Positions 11,234 to 22,955 of a stretch of DNA of 64,000 nt are shown here, piece after piece. Below the pieces are notes generated by a model. It saw only the letters and a list, made by a program, of their open reading frames with translations, made no database searches and was not told the origin of the DNA. Position 1 is the stretch's first letter; each line of letters starts with the position of its first letter. The translations under genes and the position numbers were made by a program. Source of the stretch: Quercus robur. Lineage: Eukaryota > Streptophyta > Magnoliopsida > Fagales > Fagaceae. The stretch covers positions 83,597,862 to 83,661,861 of the forward strand of contig NC_065535.1 of NCBI RefSeq assembly GCF_932294415.1, given 5' to 3'.

Positions 11234-13378
11234 TCAAAGCCCCTTAAGCTGGCCGAAAAGACCAGTTAAAGTTGTCCACTTCTCAAATGAGCTGGCTGCC
11301 AACACAAAAGCAAGTTTGGAGGACTCAACATCATTCCGAGTAACTGCAAAGCAAAAGCATAGGTGAGTCACTAGGTGCTAATCTTCTGTTGAGATATTCA
11401 ATTATATAGTGTAATCTTCAAGGTGACATACTGAAACTTGTGTATGACTGCAAAGGGGCATGTATGTGGGAATGGAAGGCACATTTCAGTCATAGAGTAA
11501 CCCACCTGATGAGACCAATTTAGCCAGTGAGGAATTAAATGTGTCCACTTGAGTTTTCTCTTCAGGACTAGAGCTAAGCTGTTTAGAAGTAACAAAAAAA
11601 TAGTCAAGAAGTTTGTAGCATATAGGCCATTAGAAGAAGAGATCATCCTGTTCTTCACACACACGAAATCACTTTGAAAATCTTAATTTTGTTACAGCTT
11701 GGTAATTTTGAAAGTAATGGAAAAGGTGATGCTCATTTGAGTCTAAAAAACTGAAATAGTAGTGTTCGTTTGTAGACTATTGCAAGTAAAAATGTTATAA
11801 TTGAGGGTGACCTTGTTGAAGGCTTTATTAGCATTCTTAACCCAATCTGTGTCAGTGCTTCCCCCAAGAACTAAACCAGCTGTTGATAGATCGTTATTGT
11901 CAATAGCTAGCCCAATTTTGCTCAGCTTGTATACCAAATCCTGCAGGTACTCTGCAAAATATCATTTTATCTCGATTTGGTTTGAAGTTAGAACATGTCA
12001 TGGAAGATTCACTGCAGCTAATTTGACAATACTGTACAAAAGCATATACAAGAATGAACTGAGTTGGTTTGGTTCATGCAGGCAGTAAAGTGAACTAACA
12101 AGAATTAAGGTTGTGTTTGGATAGCTTATTTTTTGTCAACTTATTTTACTATTCAGATTATTTTTGCTACTATTCATGGGTCTCACTGTACTTTTTGGTA
12201 CTATTCATGAGTTCTACTGTACTATTCAGATTATTTTTTGTCAACTTATTTTACTATTCAGATTATTTTTGCTACTATTCATGGGTCCCACTGCACTTTT
12301 TGGTACTATTCATGAGTTCTGTTGTACTATTTCAGTTAACTTTTACTTTTATTTACAGTATTTTCAGCAAAAAGTTTTTAGTTTCAGCAAAATAAGCGGA
12401 TCCCAAACAAACCCTAAGATTCACAAATCCGTGCCACATTGTAATCATTAGGGAGAAGAACAAAATCACTCTCCAATTCTTAAGATTCATTGCATTGCAT
12501 CTGAATTGTAGGCAGCACACACAGCTTCAACTTATTTTGTATGTCTATGAACCATAGTACTTCTTTTCCTCTTTGTGGAGAAGATGTTCCATAAGCCTTG
12601 ATCCCAAAATTTTGATTAAATATTTTCAAACATATTGTGTGGTCCATGAGGGTTAGCAATAGATATGATTAACGACAATTCTTAACCAAATTCTATGTGA
12701 ATCAAACCCCTAGCAGCAATCCCTAATTTGAACCGATATAATCAACTAGTAAAACTACACGGTTGAATTTAATTGTGGAACCCAAGGTACAACATCTAAG
12801 TTTTACCCTTGCATCATTTCAAGTGAAAATTGTATGCATTCTAGTAAGTGTGTATTAAAATCACATTTTCAAACATAGCACAGAAAACTATAAACATGAT
12901 AGCATATCACTATAACTTTGATATGATCATATAACAAGATATGAATCTATTCAAATTGTTCACTTTATAGGCTTTCTTGGAAAGACCATGGTGAAAGTTC
13001 CCAACCTGTCTCTTTGTTGGATGAGCTGATGACTCCTTGCTTCTCAAGCCTCTTCTTTCTGTCCCTCTTGACCTTCTCCATCAGCTCATCATCTTCATCA
13101 GCCTCTAGAATTGCTGCACTAACATCAGAACAGCCTTTACCAGCTAAAAAGAAGGTAAAGCTGGTGATGAAGGAGATTGAAAGGCTTCTTTTGGTAAAAT
13201 TTGGTGAGAGTGGTGTTGACTCACTGACTGCCTTGCATAGAGCTAATTGTCTCTTGGCATTGTGTTTGTGAGGGCAACACAATGTTGGTGGTGTCAGTAA
13301 AGAAGAGGAAGAAGATGCTGAAAGGGATAGAGGAGAAGGAAGGAAGGGGTTTGCAGTTGTGAGAAAGACTGTTGCCAT
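11234..13378 (-). CDS. MPH2: Thylakoid lumenal 16.5 kDa protein (TL16 / MPH2), four exons
   Basis: On the minus strand the exons are 13378-13006, 11951-11812, 11578-11506 and 11343-11234. All junctions are GT-AG, the frame is kept throughout, and the product is 231 residues. The first ~50 residues are Ser/Leu-rich and lack acid residues, as in a chloroplast transit peptide. At 61-88 FTKRSLSISF plus a hydrophobic stretch ends in DVSA, giving a lumenal signal with an AxA-like cut before AILEAD. The mature part carries KVKRDRKKRLEKQGVISSS, LAIDNNDLSTAGLVLGG, DTDWVKNANKAF, LSSSPEEKTQVDTFN and a C-terminal FEKWTTLTGLFGQLKGL. This is the pattern of the lumenal 16.5 kDa protein, called MPH2 in Arabidopsis, which is known to help maintain photosystem II in high or fluctuating light. 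The twin position is KR rather than RR. Intron 1 (1054 bp) carries a Tourist-like MITE. Confidence 0.9.
12109..12414. mobile_element. Tourist-like (PIF/Harbinger) MITE in MPH2 intron 1
   Basis: The ends GGTTGTGTTTGGATAGCTTA and, read inverted, GGGTTTGTTTGGGATCCGC form terminal inverted repeats of the well-known GGN(C/T)NTGTTTGG Tourist kind. TAA stands immediately outside both ends (12106-12108 and 12415-12417), the 3-bp target site of PIF/Harbinger elements. The interior is built of an approximate tandem duplication of about 95 bases (CTATTCATGGGT(C/T)(C/T)CACTG, CTATTCATGAGTTCT). It has no coding capacity and is removed with the intron. Confidence 0.85.
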
Positions 13379-13570
13379 CTCTTGCTTTTCTTTAACCTTA
13401 TTTTTGGGTGTTTATTGTGGGAAAAATCAGAAGCATTGGCAGGTTGGAAGTTTTGAGGATAAGGTTGCTGGATTCTGTTATCTAATCCAGTCATTTTTTT
13501 GATTGTTTGAGGATATAATAGTCATCTAACAAATATATTATTCCCTTTCTCATTTTCTCATTGACTGAGT

Positions 13571-13580
13571 TTTATATAAA
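13571..13580 (-). promoter_or_regulatory. Candidate TATA box of the MPH2 gene
   Basis: TTTATATAAA is a good TATA match on the minus strand, 193 bases before the MPH2 start codon. The position leaves room for a 5' UTR of about 160 bases. No transcript evidence is available here. Confidence 0.45.
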
Positions 13581-16500
13581 AGACACCCCTTCTTCCCTGT
13601 TGCCCATTCCCCTTGCTACTATTACAAAAAATAATACTAATAAAATTTTTAAAAACCCCCCAAAAGACATTTTCTATTGGATAATATTCTAACTACTAAC
13701 AATTTGTTTATTAACATGCTCTTCTTAATCAAACAAAATGAAATTTCAAAATTTACAAGTTTTAACTTGTGTGATGTTTTGAATTGGCTTTTTAATGCCA
13801 TCTGTTGCATGTTAAGATCAAGTTATGAGTTCATAAACTTATTAGTTAACCCCTTATTGGGTATTTGATAATTCAAAATCTCATTAGTAGTTTAGTACTT
13901 CATTTTCATTGCTGCCATCATTCTTGACATTGTATAGGAAAGCATGAAACAAGAAATGCTTCAAGGGACTGTTGCCAACCTGTTGGAGATTTTGGGCCAA
14001 AGTTGGCAAGGCTTATTAGGAACACTAAAAGGTAACCAGAATTAATTCACAAAGTCGGTGAAACCTGATGCAAAATCACTTGAGGCTACCTATGGAAGTT
14101 TGGAGGCTAAATTATGATGCATTGCAACATTAGAAGAATACAAAACAAGTATAGCAGCTTTGTTGTGCGACTGAAATAGGAATGATAAATTACTGATTTT
14201 CACAAAAATTTAAGTTGTTAGAAAATGATAAATTTAATTATTTAACATAATGCTAACATTCCCCTCTCATGTGGGCTCAAATTCTCCCTTAATAAATGAT
14301 AGAAGGTACATGATAAATTATCCAAAAGTTTAAACTATTAGAAAATGAAGAATTTAATCGTTTAACATAATTCTAACCAGGAGAATCATACAATGGGCTT
14401 AAGCTAATACCAAATTATAGTATATATGCAGCAGAAGTTAGTGCACTTGTTTGGGATATTCAATATTTTTGCCTTTCACTGTTGTAGGTCAACTTAACTC
14501 AGCTAAGCAAAGTCTTATGTGATACTTGTATCAATCATATTGCACACTGAAATTAGTCGCTCATTGAAAAGCCACAAGAGGGTCCAGCCTTACCAAACCA
14601 ATTGAAAGGTTAATAGGTCACCCTGAATGATTACCAGAAGACATGCCTTACTGTGACTTGTGTGGATTCAACAAACGAGAGATGTAAAAGTAGACTCCCT
14701 TACGTGGATCATAGCAGTGGGTAAAGCAAAAGATATTACTTTTCTTAATTCAATTTAAGCATAATAATCGAACACTAGTTTCTTCAAGACAGCTCTAAAG
14801 AGAATCCAAGTCAGGTTCAACTCTAAAGAGAACGTCAGGTTCAACTACTCCAAAGAGAATCCTTTAGACTTCATTAATTTTCTATAGGCCAATAATTTTC
14901 TTTAGAACTCAGCTTTCCTTAACCTATGTGCACTTCAACAAACAAAGAGCCTCCACCTATGTTTTCATTGTCTTCTTCTTCTAATTCTATCTCTTTCATA
15001 ATGTCAGCACTTTCCTTTCTTTTTTTTCCATTTTCCCTTATAATACTTTTTTGTAATTAAACTTTGCTTAGATTCCCATAATCAACTTGACCCATCAGGT
15101 TTTTTTTTTGGAAAGCAACCCATCAGGATTATTCAAAGAAATAAATAACCATGATTATTGCTTGATATAAAAGTCTTGAGTCTATTTCTGAAGAGGGGAA
15201 ATAGACAATGAAACATCTCTTAAAAGATTGTTAGTTGAGGCTGATTAAGAAGAACCTTGCATTCTAATTTATCCCATTTACTTCTTTTAGTACTCCCTAA
15301 ATAATTAACTTCAAAGTATAATATCATTAAGCAATGTTTCTAACTAATATGAGAGAAAGGAACAGATTTTCTTCCAACCATACCTTAAATTTTTTTTTTT
15401 TTTTTTTAAATATTAAAAAGAACAGCTCTAATCAACTAATTGATTAGAACAGTACTAAATACCATTTGCTTCTTGTCTTATTACACTTGATTATTAACTA
15501 AGCAATGCCCAGAAACAGTAATACCACTCATTTCTTCCTACCAATTCTTAATTTGCTCCTTCTCTCTTGCTAATTGATCACTGTTTTGAATTCAATATGG
15601 GAATAATACCACATGTAATTTTTCCAATTCTATGATAGCGATTCATATTCTTATCAAATGGGTTCTCAATCAGCAGCTTCATTTTGTTTGCTAAGAGCAC
15701 GCTATAATGAACATGTTCAATCGGCAATCATACAACTTGAGTAAATACTACATTGTTTCTTGGTAAAATAATTGCACATTCTAAAGTTGGTCGTTTGCGC
15801 GTCTTTTACTTTGGTCTCATAGTCATGTTTTACGTGTCAGATGCACACAGAATTCATAAATCCCAAAAAGTTAAAAAGAGACTTGAAACCTTTTCTTCCT
15901 CCAACTACAAACTTCTTAAATGCAGAGCAAGCAGAAAAAAAAGCCCAAACAGAAGCTTGTTCCTGACTTGCTTCCAAATCCAACTTTCTCCAAAAGGTTT
16001 TAAGAGGGGAAAAAAAAAAGTATATATATATATATATATACGTATATGTATATCCAAACCATAAGAGGGAGGAACAGTTTTTCAAAATGTAAAAAACATA
16101 AAACAAAAACAAGAGATTCAAAATGGTGACAAAAGTTATTCAAAGGACATTCTAATCCTAATTGATACCCGGATTTTTTTATTATTTTTGGGTCTTGTTT
16201 CATAGTACTAGATTTTTGTCCTAATTATGCTCTCTTCTTGGGTCTGACTAAAGTCATTAAACCCAATTGGTTTGAGGAAGTTATGAACTAGTATAAAAGT
16301 TTGATAATTGTAAAGATAACTTAGTGGATTGAACTTGATTAAATTTTTTGGGGGTTTAATTTTCTGATTGGTCCCTTTTTCGTGTATTGCTCAATTTAAA
16401 GACTTTAAATTACACCTATAGGCTATAGTCATCCAAATGAGAAAAAAAAAAAAAAAAAAAAGGGGATTACAATTCCTCTAATAACAAGCAACCTAATCTT

Positions 16501-17060
16501 ATCTCATAGATAGTAGGAAGATATTATTGATAACAATTCAAATTATGCTCAGCCACTTTGAATTCAAATTAAACAATGACTACTTTACTTGAATTCAAAT
16601 GAAATATCTTACTATAGTAATTTGCTTAGCTGCCACGTGCCCTTGGAACACAACAAAGGTAAGCTTATTAGGATGAGAGAGGACAATTTCTAATGTATAA
16701 GCTGTTTCCTTTTACTAAAAGATGAAAAAGAAATGCAATATCCTTTCTTTTTATTTTATTTTTCTTTTTGGGTCTTCCATTCCTTTGGCCTTAAGTTTGA
16801 ATGCCAAAAGATGGATTCCAAAAGTATAAAAGCATACAAAACTAAAAAGAGGAAATCACATTTTTATATCCTATAGATTCATAAGTTATAAAATAAATTT
16901 TATAAGTTAGAGGAGGTTTAAATTATAACATACTCCTATATCTATATTATAAATTACATTAAAAATATTAATAATAATTTGTAGGTTATAAAACATTTTT
17001 ATATCCTGCTGTGTTTTCGTTTGTTTCTTCTTATCACGTGTGGTTGAGGAAAATACCAAA
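13581..17060. other. Gene-free stretch
   Basis: AT-rich sequence with short poly(A)/poly(T) runs (about 15390-15408 and 16441-16461) and a TA microsatellite (16021-16040). No exon-like frame, RNA gene or bounded element could be supported. The MPH2 promoter probably occupies its first few hundred bases. Confidence 0.5.
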
Positions 17061-17144
17061 GTAACCAAACACACATGTACAATAACGCGTAACCAAACAC
17101 ACATGTACAATAACGCGTAACCAAACACACATGTACAATAACGC
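17061..17144. repeat. Three exact copies of a 28-bp tandem repeat
   Basis: The unit begins GTAACCAAACACACATG and ends TACAATAACGC. It is repeated at 17061, 17089 and 17117 without a mismatch. Each full junction creates ACGCGT, a CpG-bearing hexamer matching the core of some plant stress and cell-cycle promoter elements. Exact identity indicates a recent expansion. Confidence 0.95.
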
Positions 17145-17489
17145 GCAATCGACGTCTAAAGATGTTTCAAAAGGAGAAAAAACAACCTCTTCACGCGCGT
17201 TGGAAACCGCCGACATGATTACAATGTATCATGCTAACTGAAAGCAATGTTGGAGAAACTGAAATTCACGTGTGCCTAAGATAAATTAAGATTACTTTTT
17301 CCTTGCTAGCTACTTAAAAAAGAAAAAAAAAATGTTACCACACAATAAAATCTCACCACTATTTCTACAACTTTTTTTTTTTTTTTCTGATAAAAAAAAA
17401 TTATTCTAATCTGTGATAAGCTTAGATCTCGTATTGTGAAAATATTGTGATATTTTGTTTTAGTTATAAAACAATTCAACTAAGAATAA

Positions 17490-18012
17490 AAGGGTTTGTT
17501 TGGTAGTAGCTTTCAAGTATTGTTGTTCAAAATAATATGAAAATTGTGGTTTAAAAAGTGTTGTGAAAATACATGTTTAAAGTACTCATAATGCAAAAAA
17601 AAAAAAATGTTTGGTACCATATTTCAAACAACATATTTTAAAATGTGAAAAAATAATAATTGTATGTTTGATATGTGTATGTATTTTTTTTTTAAAGTGG
17701 TAACTTTCTAACAAGTACAATTATTTTATAAATATTTATTCAAGTAGTACAAGTGAGAGAGAAGGGAGGAAAAGAGAAAGAATAAAAAAAGAAAAAGAAA
17801 AAGAAAAAGATGAGGTGTGCATGAGTGAGTGAGAGAGAGAGAGAGAGAGATGTAGTTATGTTAAGTTTTATCAAGTGGGTCTCACACTTTTTAAATATTT
17901 ACAAAAGTGTCATTGAGTAATGTTATTTGAAAACTGGAAAACTAGTAAGAGGAGTTCTCTAAATTCAATGTTTAAATACTCTAAAATGAGAAAACGTAAC
18001 TCAAACACTCTT
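17490..18012. mobile_element. Possible non-autonomous DNA element
   Basis: The left end AAAGGGTTTGTTTGGTAG and the inverted right end AAGAGTGTTTGAGTTACG are of the GTGTTTGG type common in plant MITEs. Matching inner words (GTTTGGTACCATATTTCAAA; TTATTTGAAAAC) are also seen. A target duplication could not be fixed, so the boundaries and family are tentative. Confidence 0.35.
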
Positions 18013-18208
18013 AAATGAAGATTATGTTTTAGATTGCACTTTGTTAATTCATAACCCTTCAAAAAATTAGTTATTTATGCATCAGAAATAGCTTCCATAT
18101 GCACCCCTACCATCTATCCAAGTGTCACATTGCGCCACACGCCATGTGTGTTCTAGTACCACCTGTCCATAGATCCTCTCATCTATTTTATATCTTAGTG
18201 TCTATGTG

Positions 18209-18218
<10 letters not shown>

Positions 18219-18254
<36 letters not shown>
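18219..18254. repeat. AT microsatellite
   Basis: An uninterrupted run of about 18 AT units preceded by ATAC repeats. Confidence 0.95.
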
Positions 18255-18256
<2 letters not shown>

Positions 18257-18398
18257 AACATTTTGTAATATTTCCATGTGGGACAAGTTTAATTAATACA
18301 CAAACCCAATTCCTTTCATATCACAATCGATACTAGATTTATAAATTATAACAATACCCCACTTAGATTGTAATATTAAGTCTTTTGTCAAATATTGA

Positions 18399-20288
18399 TA
18401 AGGGTGGCAAAATTCGGCGTGACTCACGAACTCGACATGAAATTAACAAGTTATGGGTTGAAGCTTAATGGGTTTGTGTCATATTTGGATTGACACAACT
18501 AACTTATTTAATAAATGTGTAGTGTTCGTGTCCAAATTATGGAACTCTTTTGACCTGTTTAATTAAATGTCATTTTACCAATATATTTTAGTTGTTGTGG
18601 CTTATTTTCTTTGACATATTGTGATTGATTATTTGTGAGATTGAGATATGTTTTAGTTTGAATGATTGTTTGTGATGCAGTTACTTATTAGTTTTAAATT
18701 TGTTTGGTTTTTCATAGTTCAGATCTGTTCGTTTTTAGACCCCATAAAACACAACCAGATTAACCTAATTAATTAGCCAAGTGATTACTTAGTCAAATTA
18801 TCAAATCTAGGTTAACACACATATATCATATTATTGTAAAGTGCGGAAAATAAAGAACACAACAATATGATAACCCAAGAAAACTAAACCGGTAAAAAAC
18901 CTGGGGAGGATTTAACCTAGTTATCCTCAAGGTAAAAAGCAAATCCACTAGGTAAAAAGCAAATCCACTATGAAAGAATTGAAGTTTGTACAATAGAACT
19001 TAGACCACAAACATTCTATTACTACCTCGAGTAAAAAATTTACTTGTAGTGACCCAAAAAGGGGGGTCTTGCATTCTATGGAATCCCACATCGCCTAGGG
19101 AAGCACACGAAAATGTGTTTATAAGGAATGACCTCCCTTCAATATGCAGAGGCCTTTTCCCCAGCGCAACCTGGGGAAGAACAAAACCATGAGGGGTATG
19201 GGCCCCAAAGTGGACAATATCTACACAGTTGGGGTGGGGCCGTTACAAATGGTATCAGAGCCATGCCCTAGCCGGAAGTGTGGGCCCCACACGCGAGGAC
19301 GCGTGTGCCCGTAAGGGGGGTGGATTGTAGTGACCCAAAAAGGGGGGTCTTGCATTCCATGGAATCCCACATCGCCTAGAGAAGCACATGAGAATGTGTT
19401 TATAAGGAATGACCTCCCTTCAATATGTAGAGGCCTTTTCCCCAGCGCAACCTGGGGAAGAACAAAACCATAGGGGTATGGGCCCCAAAGTGGACAATAT
19501 CTACACAGTTGGAGCGAGGTCGTTACAGACGACCCTATGATAGCTCCGAGTCCATGGACTACTTCTTTTCTTGGCCTTTGCAACAACACAAGCTCACCTG
19601 CTTGTGACTTTGAGACTCCACTCAAAGGTTTTGGATCTCCTCAAATGTTGATCTTGTATGCAGCAACTTCTACAACACCGGATCTTAAGATTCTTCAAGG
19701 AATAACACTAGTAGAAGACATGAGAGAGTTTTTGGGTACAAAACCCTAGATTTACAGAAGAGGCACAAGATGCACTCTAATCTCTCTAAAAAGCCTTATA
19801 AAAATGTTCTTAGGGTTTCCTTTATATACTAGGAGAAGTAGATCTGAAACCCTAATCCTTAATGGGCTTGAACCGCTGTTTGGGCTTAATTAAAATTCTC
19901 TCGATCGGTCGAACCAGACAGATTATGAAATCTTCTTCCTGCAGCTTGTATGTTCTTGAATCTTAACTTGAATCACCTTGAAAATTGTCTAATAATACCT
20001 ATAGACTCTAGGATCTATATCTAAACAAATTTTTGTTCACAATTTGCCAATTGTTCTAAACTTTTAGAACCTAACAAGATCAATTTGGTTAATACTAAAA
20101 TTTGTATTTTTTTAGGTTTGATAAAATTTGATAAACGGATCAATGCGAGTGAATCATTTGATAAACAAGTCATGTTAGGATTGAGAAATCTTGACCAGTT
20201 TAATAAATGTGTTGGATTATTATTGACCCATATAGTTAAATACTCATGAATCGACATGACACGAACCTAACACGAATTGCTACCCCTA
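18399..20288. mobile_element. Non-autonomous hAT element carrying a nested TRIM
   Basis: The ends are TAAGGGTGGCAAAATTCG and, inverted, TAGGGGTAGCAATTCGTG, a hAT-type terminal inverted repeat. The same eight bases, AATATTGA, flank it at 18391-18398 and 20289-20296; 8 bp is the hAT target length. Subterminal GTGTC/CGACATGA words occur in both halves. No transposase frame is seen. The middle is interrupted by a TRIM (19045-19527). The sequence around that insertion (18720-19040 and 19530-19990) may be captured non-coding DNA, including a long stretch 19530-19750 open in one frame. Confidence 0.8.
19045..19527 (+). mobile_element. TRIM: miniature LTR retrotransposon
   Basis: Two near-identical LTRs (19045-19247 and 19326-19527), each starting TGTAGTGACCC and ending CGTTACA, enclose only 78 bases. 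The left LTR is followed after two bases by TGGTATCAGAGC (19250-19261), the classical primer-binding site for initiator tRNA-Met. The right LTR is preceded by GTAAGGGGGG, a polypurine tract. There is no coding capacity. By eye the LTRs differ at only about ten positions, so it is younger than the gypsy element. A clean 5-bp target duplication was not found (TTACT to the left, GACGA to the right). Confidence 0.85.
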
Positions 20289-21844
20289 AATATTGATATC
20301 ATCATGCATATTTATAGGAAGGAATTTTTGTTTTAAACCTTCAATTAATATAAGCATCTCAAAAGAAAAAACAGTGGGTTAATCTCACATTGGAAAATAA
20401 GTGTGAGTTAAAGAGGCTTAAAGCTTGTGCTATGTATCCAAGAGTTAGGTCATGTTGGATATACACCACTATAAGTTTCTTTAAAAAAAAACATTCTCCC
20501 TTATCTCCGTATGTGTTAAAAATACTTAGTATTCTTAAATAATAATAAAATAAAATAAAATAAAATAAAAGGTCAATGGTGTGCTAAATTTAAACCAATA
20601 CTTTAGTATTTGCAAGTGAAATACCACGCACATGATTCCATCGAATTTCAATGAAAGACACATTTAATTGCACTTATCCAAAATGCTTTATTTGGGTTGT
20701 CACGAACATTTGCGAAAGTAAACCTTTAACTTTTGCTAGAAGTTATATCACTTTTATGTTTGTTAGGGATTATAGATGTGTTGCAAAATCCTAGTGCCAA
20801 AAATAGTTACATTTGAGTTGTGGCAAAGGTTGGTTTGATATGTGCAACCCCAATTCAGCAAGGGTATTAGCTTGTAAGAATACAGAGATAATGTTTCAAA
20901 TGCATTCTACTGTATTTACTTTTTATTATGATTGCATTTTATCATTACTAGTGTATAACTCGTGCACATACACGGTACAATTAAAGATAATCACAATTAC
21001 AAACATATATAAGTTCAAATTATATGAGTTATTAATGGGTACTCCGGGAATATACTCATTTTCTCTCACATAGGGACGAGTCCCATCCACCATAGGGCCC
21101 AACTCCATGTGAGAGGGAGGAAGTATACTTCCGAACTATCTAATAAATTTCTAAATTATACATCGTATAAGAATTACACATTTTTTAAGTCATAAATGAG
21201 TTTTACTCTCTCTCACTCTTGTTTTTTTATATACACATGAATTTATTCTTGTTATTTAATTATATTGAATTTTCGTTTTTCGCACAACATTAACTCACCT
21301 ATGAAAATAAAATTTTTAAAAATCTTAAATAGGACATATGACGCAAAATTAGATCACAATTAAAATTCAATTTAGAATCCAATTAGATTTTCTCTTAATT
21401 GTGGCTTTAATTATATATATATATATATATAGATGTAAATTTTTATTGAAGTAAAACTATTTTCATATGACCTAACCATGACCCTATTTTTATTATGTAC
21501 TAATTACAATAAAATATATAACTAATTAAGAAAAAATTTGTGAAAATTTGTGTGCCATTAAATTGAATAATAAAATTATTAAAATCATTGTTCCTTTTTT
21601 TATAAGATCCATTCCCCATCTTTATTGCTAACCAAGTTTTGGCAAGTGGAATGGGGAGTGACCTGGTTCTAGTTAAACGCGCGGGTTGGTGACAACTGAC
21701 AAGCAAGCAAAAAGAACATATGTGGACGGCTACACCACCCCTCACAGTAAGAAAAACATTAAAAAAACGTTAATTACTACGTCATAGGACCCTTTTTTTT
21801 TTTTTTTTTTTTAAGGATCTCTACGTCATAGGACTTTACTTCAC

Positions 21845-21880
<36 letters not shown>

Positions 21881-22570
21881 AAACGTCAGAGGGCCAGAAG
21901 AAACTATAAGAAGCCGACCATAAATATAAGAATATTAAACTTCGCATTCGAGTTAATGCACATGAGCTTAGAGGACAGATGGTCAACGTAGAGGCTTTAC
22001 TTCCTATACAAATTCAAATAAATAAATAAACAATAAATGTAGTGTCACTGAGCAAAATCAAGTTGGCCTCTCTCTTATGGATCCTTCCAACATGATATAT
22101 AGATAAAATAAAACAAAATATTAGGTATGATTTCTTTTAGAGCTAGGTATGAATTATGTATATTATGAGTGTAGTATACATTGTAATTTACTATGACGAT
22201 CATGATTATATAAAAGATATCAGTGAGTCACTTCCCTTGTCCAAACAGGAGTTTTAGAAAACTGAAAAATAACAATAACTCAATCCAAAAGTAATAGTAT
22301 AGCGTCGGTCAAAACTCTTCTGATACTTAAGTCAGAACTTACAAAAACCCAAAAGTACTTAAAATAATAGAGTTTCTAAGGTTTTTCTTTCATGACTTGG
22401 AATGGATATAGTTTAATTGGTATATATAGATCTATCCTACCCACTCCTTCCATTATCTTAAGTCATGGCATAATAGGAGTTATGGCATTTATGAATTGAA
22501 AGGTACAAATCTTAGAATTCATACCCATTATTGGAGATTGTAGGTTCGTGGAACGAGAATCCCACACTTC
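20289..22570. other. Gene-free, transposon-rich spacer
   Basis: No gene is supported. It contains a TA run (about 21412-21431), T20 (about 21793-21812), and a GA run (about 21850-21874). Near 20948 is a copy of the ACTAGT...CGTGC...CACGG motif that recurs at about 45218, 48900 and 49455. Sequence just before 22571 is unrelated to the start of the gypsy LTR. Confidence 0.45.
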
Positions 22571-22878
22571 AATTCATGCCCATTGATTAGGCATTTAGTT
22601 ATAAAAGAGAAAGCACCAGAAATCCAATGTACGATTAATTACACACAAATACTCTACAGAAATCACTCTCTAGTCTATTTCTCTCAAAAATCTTTCTCCC
22701 TAAAATCTTTCACCCTTACTAACTTAAGCATTGGAGATGATTTGGTTGATGCCACACCGGCGTGTTACTCTTCCACCTAGTTCATTTTGCAGGTTCTCTC
22801 TCTATAGAAATGACTTCACTCACAGCATCGTCCATTCACTACGACGAGGAGCTCAACTATTGATTTTTTGCATTATCA
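22571..22878 (+). repeat. Truncated 5' LTR of the gypsy element
   Basis: The stretch from AATTCATGCCCATT to the terminal GCATTATCA matches the last 290 bases of the 3' LTR. It includes the TATA box (TTATAAAAGAG near 22599) and the CGTGTTACTC block. The first 183 bases of the LTR are absent. Confidence 0.85.
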
Positions 22879-22881
22879 GTT

Positions 22882-22899
22882 TGGCGTCGTCTGTGGGAA
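22882..22899 (+). other. Primer-binding site of the gypsy element
   Basis: TGGCGTCGTCTGTGGGAA begins three bases after the LTR end. TGGCGCCGTCTGTGGGAA-type sites are common in plant gypsy elements; here one base of the usual GCGCC is changed (C to T). Confidence 0.7.
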
Positions 22900-22955
22900 A
22901 CACTAATCATTCAAGCCATCTTTCCCAGTGACAAAGGAGTTCCTTGGAGTACAAG

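Noticed and set aside
12111-12451. Tyr/Phe-rich repetitive ORFs resembling a membrane protein
   Set aside because: They arise from the internal tandem repeat of the MITE in MPH2 intron 1; no start context or homologue is apparent.
19221-19625. 134-codon minus-strand ORF
   Set aside because: It lies wholly over the TRIM LTR and its flank, so it is a chance frame in a non-coding element.
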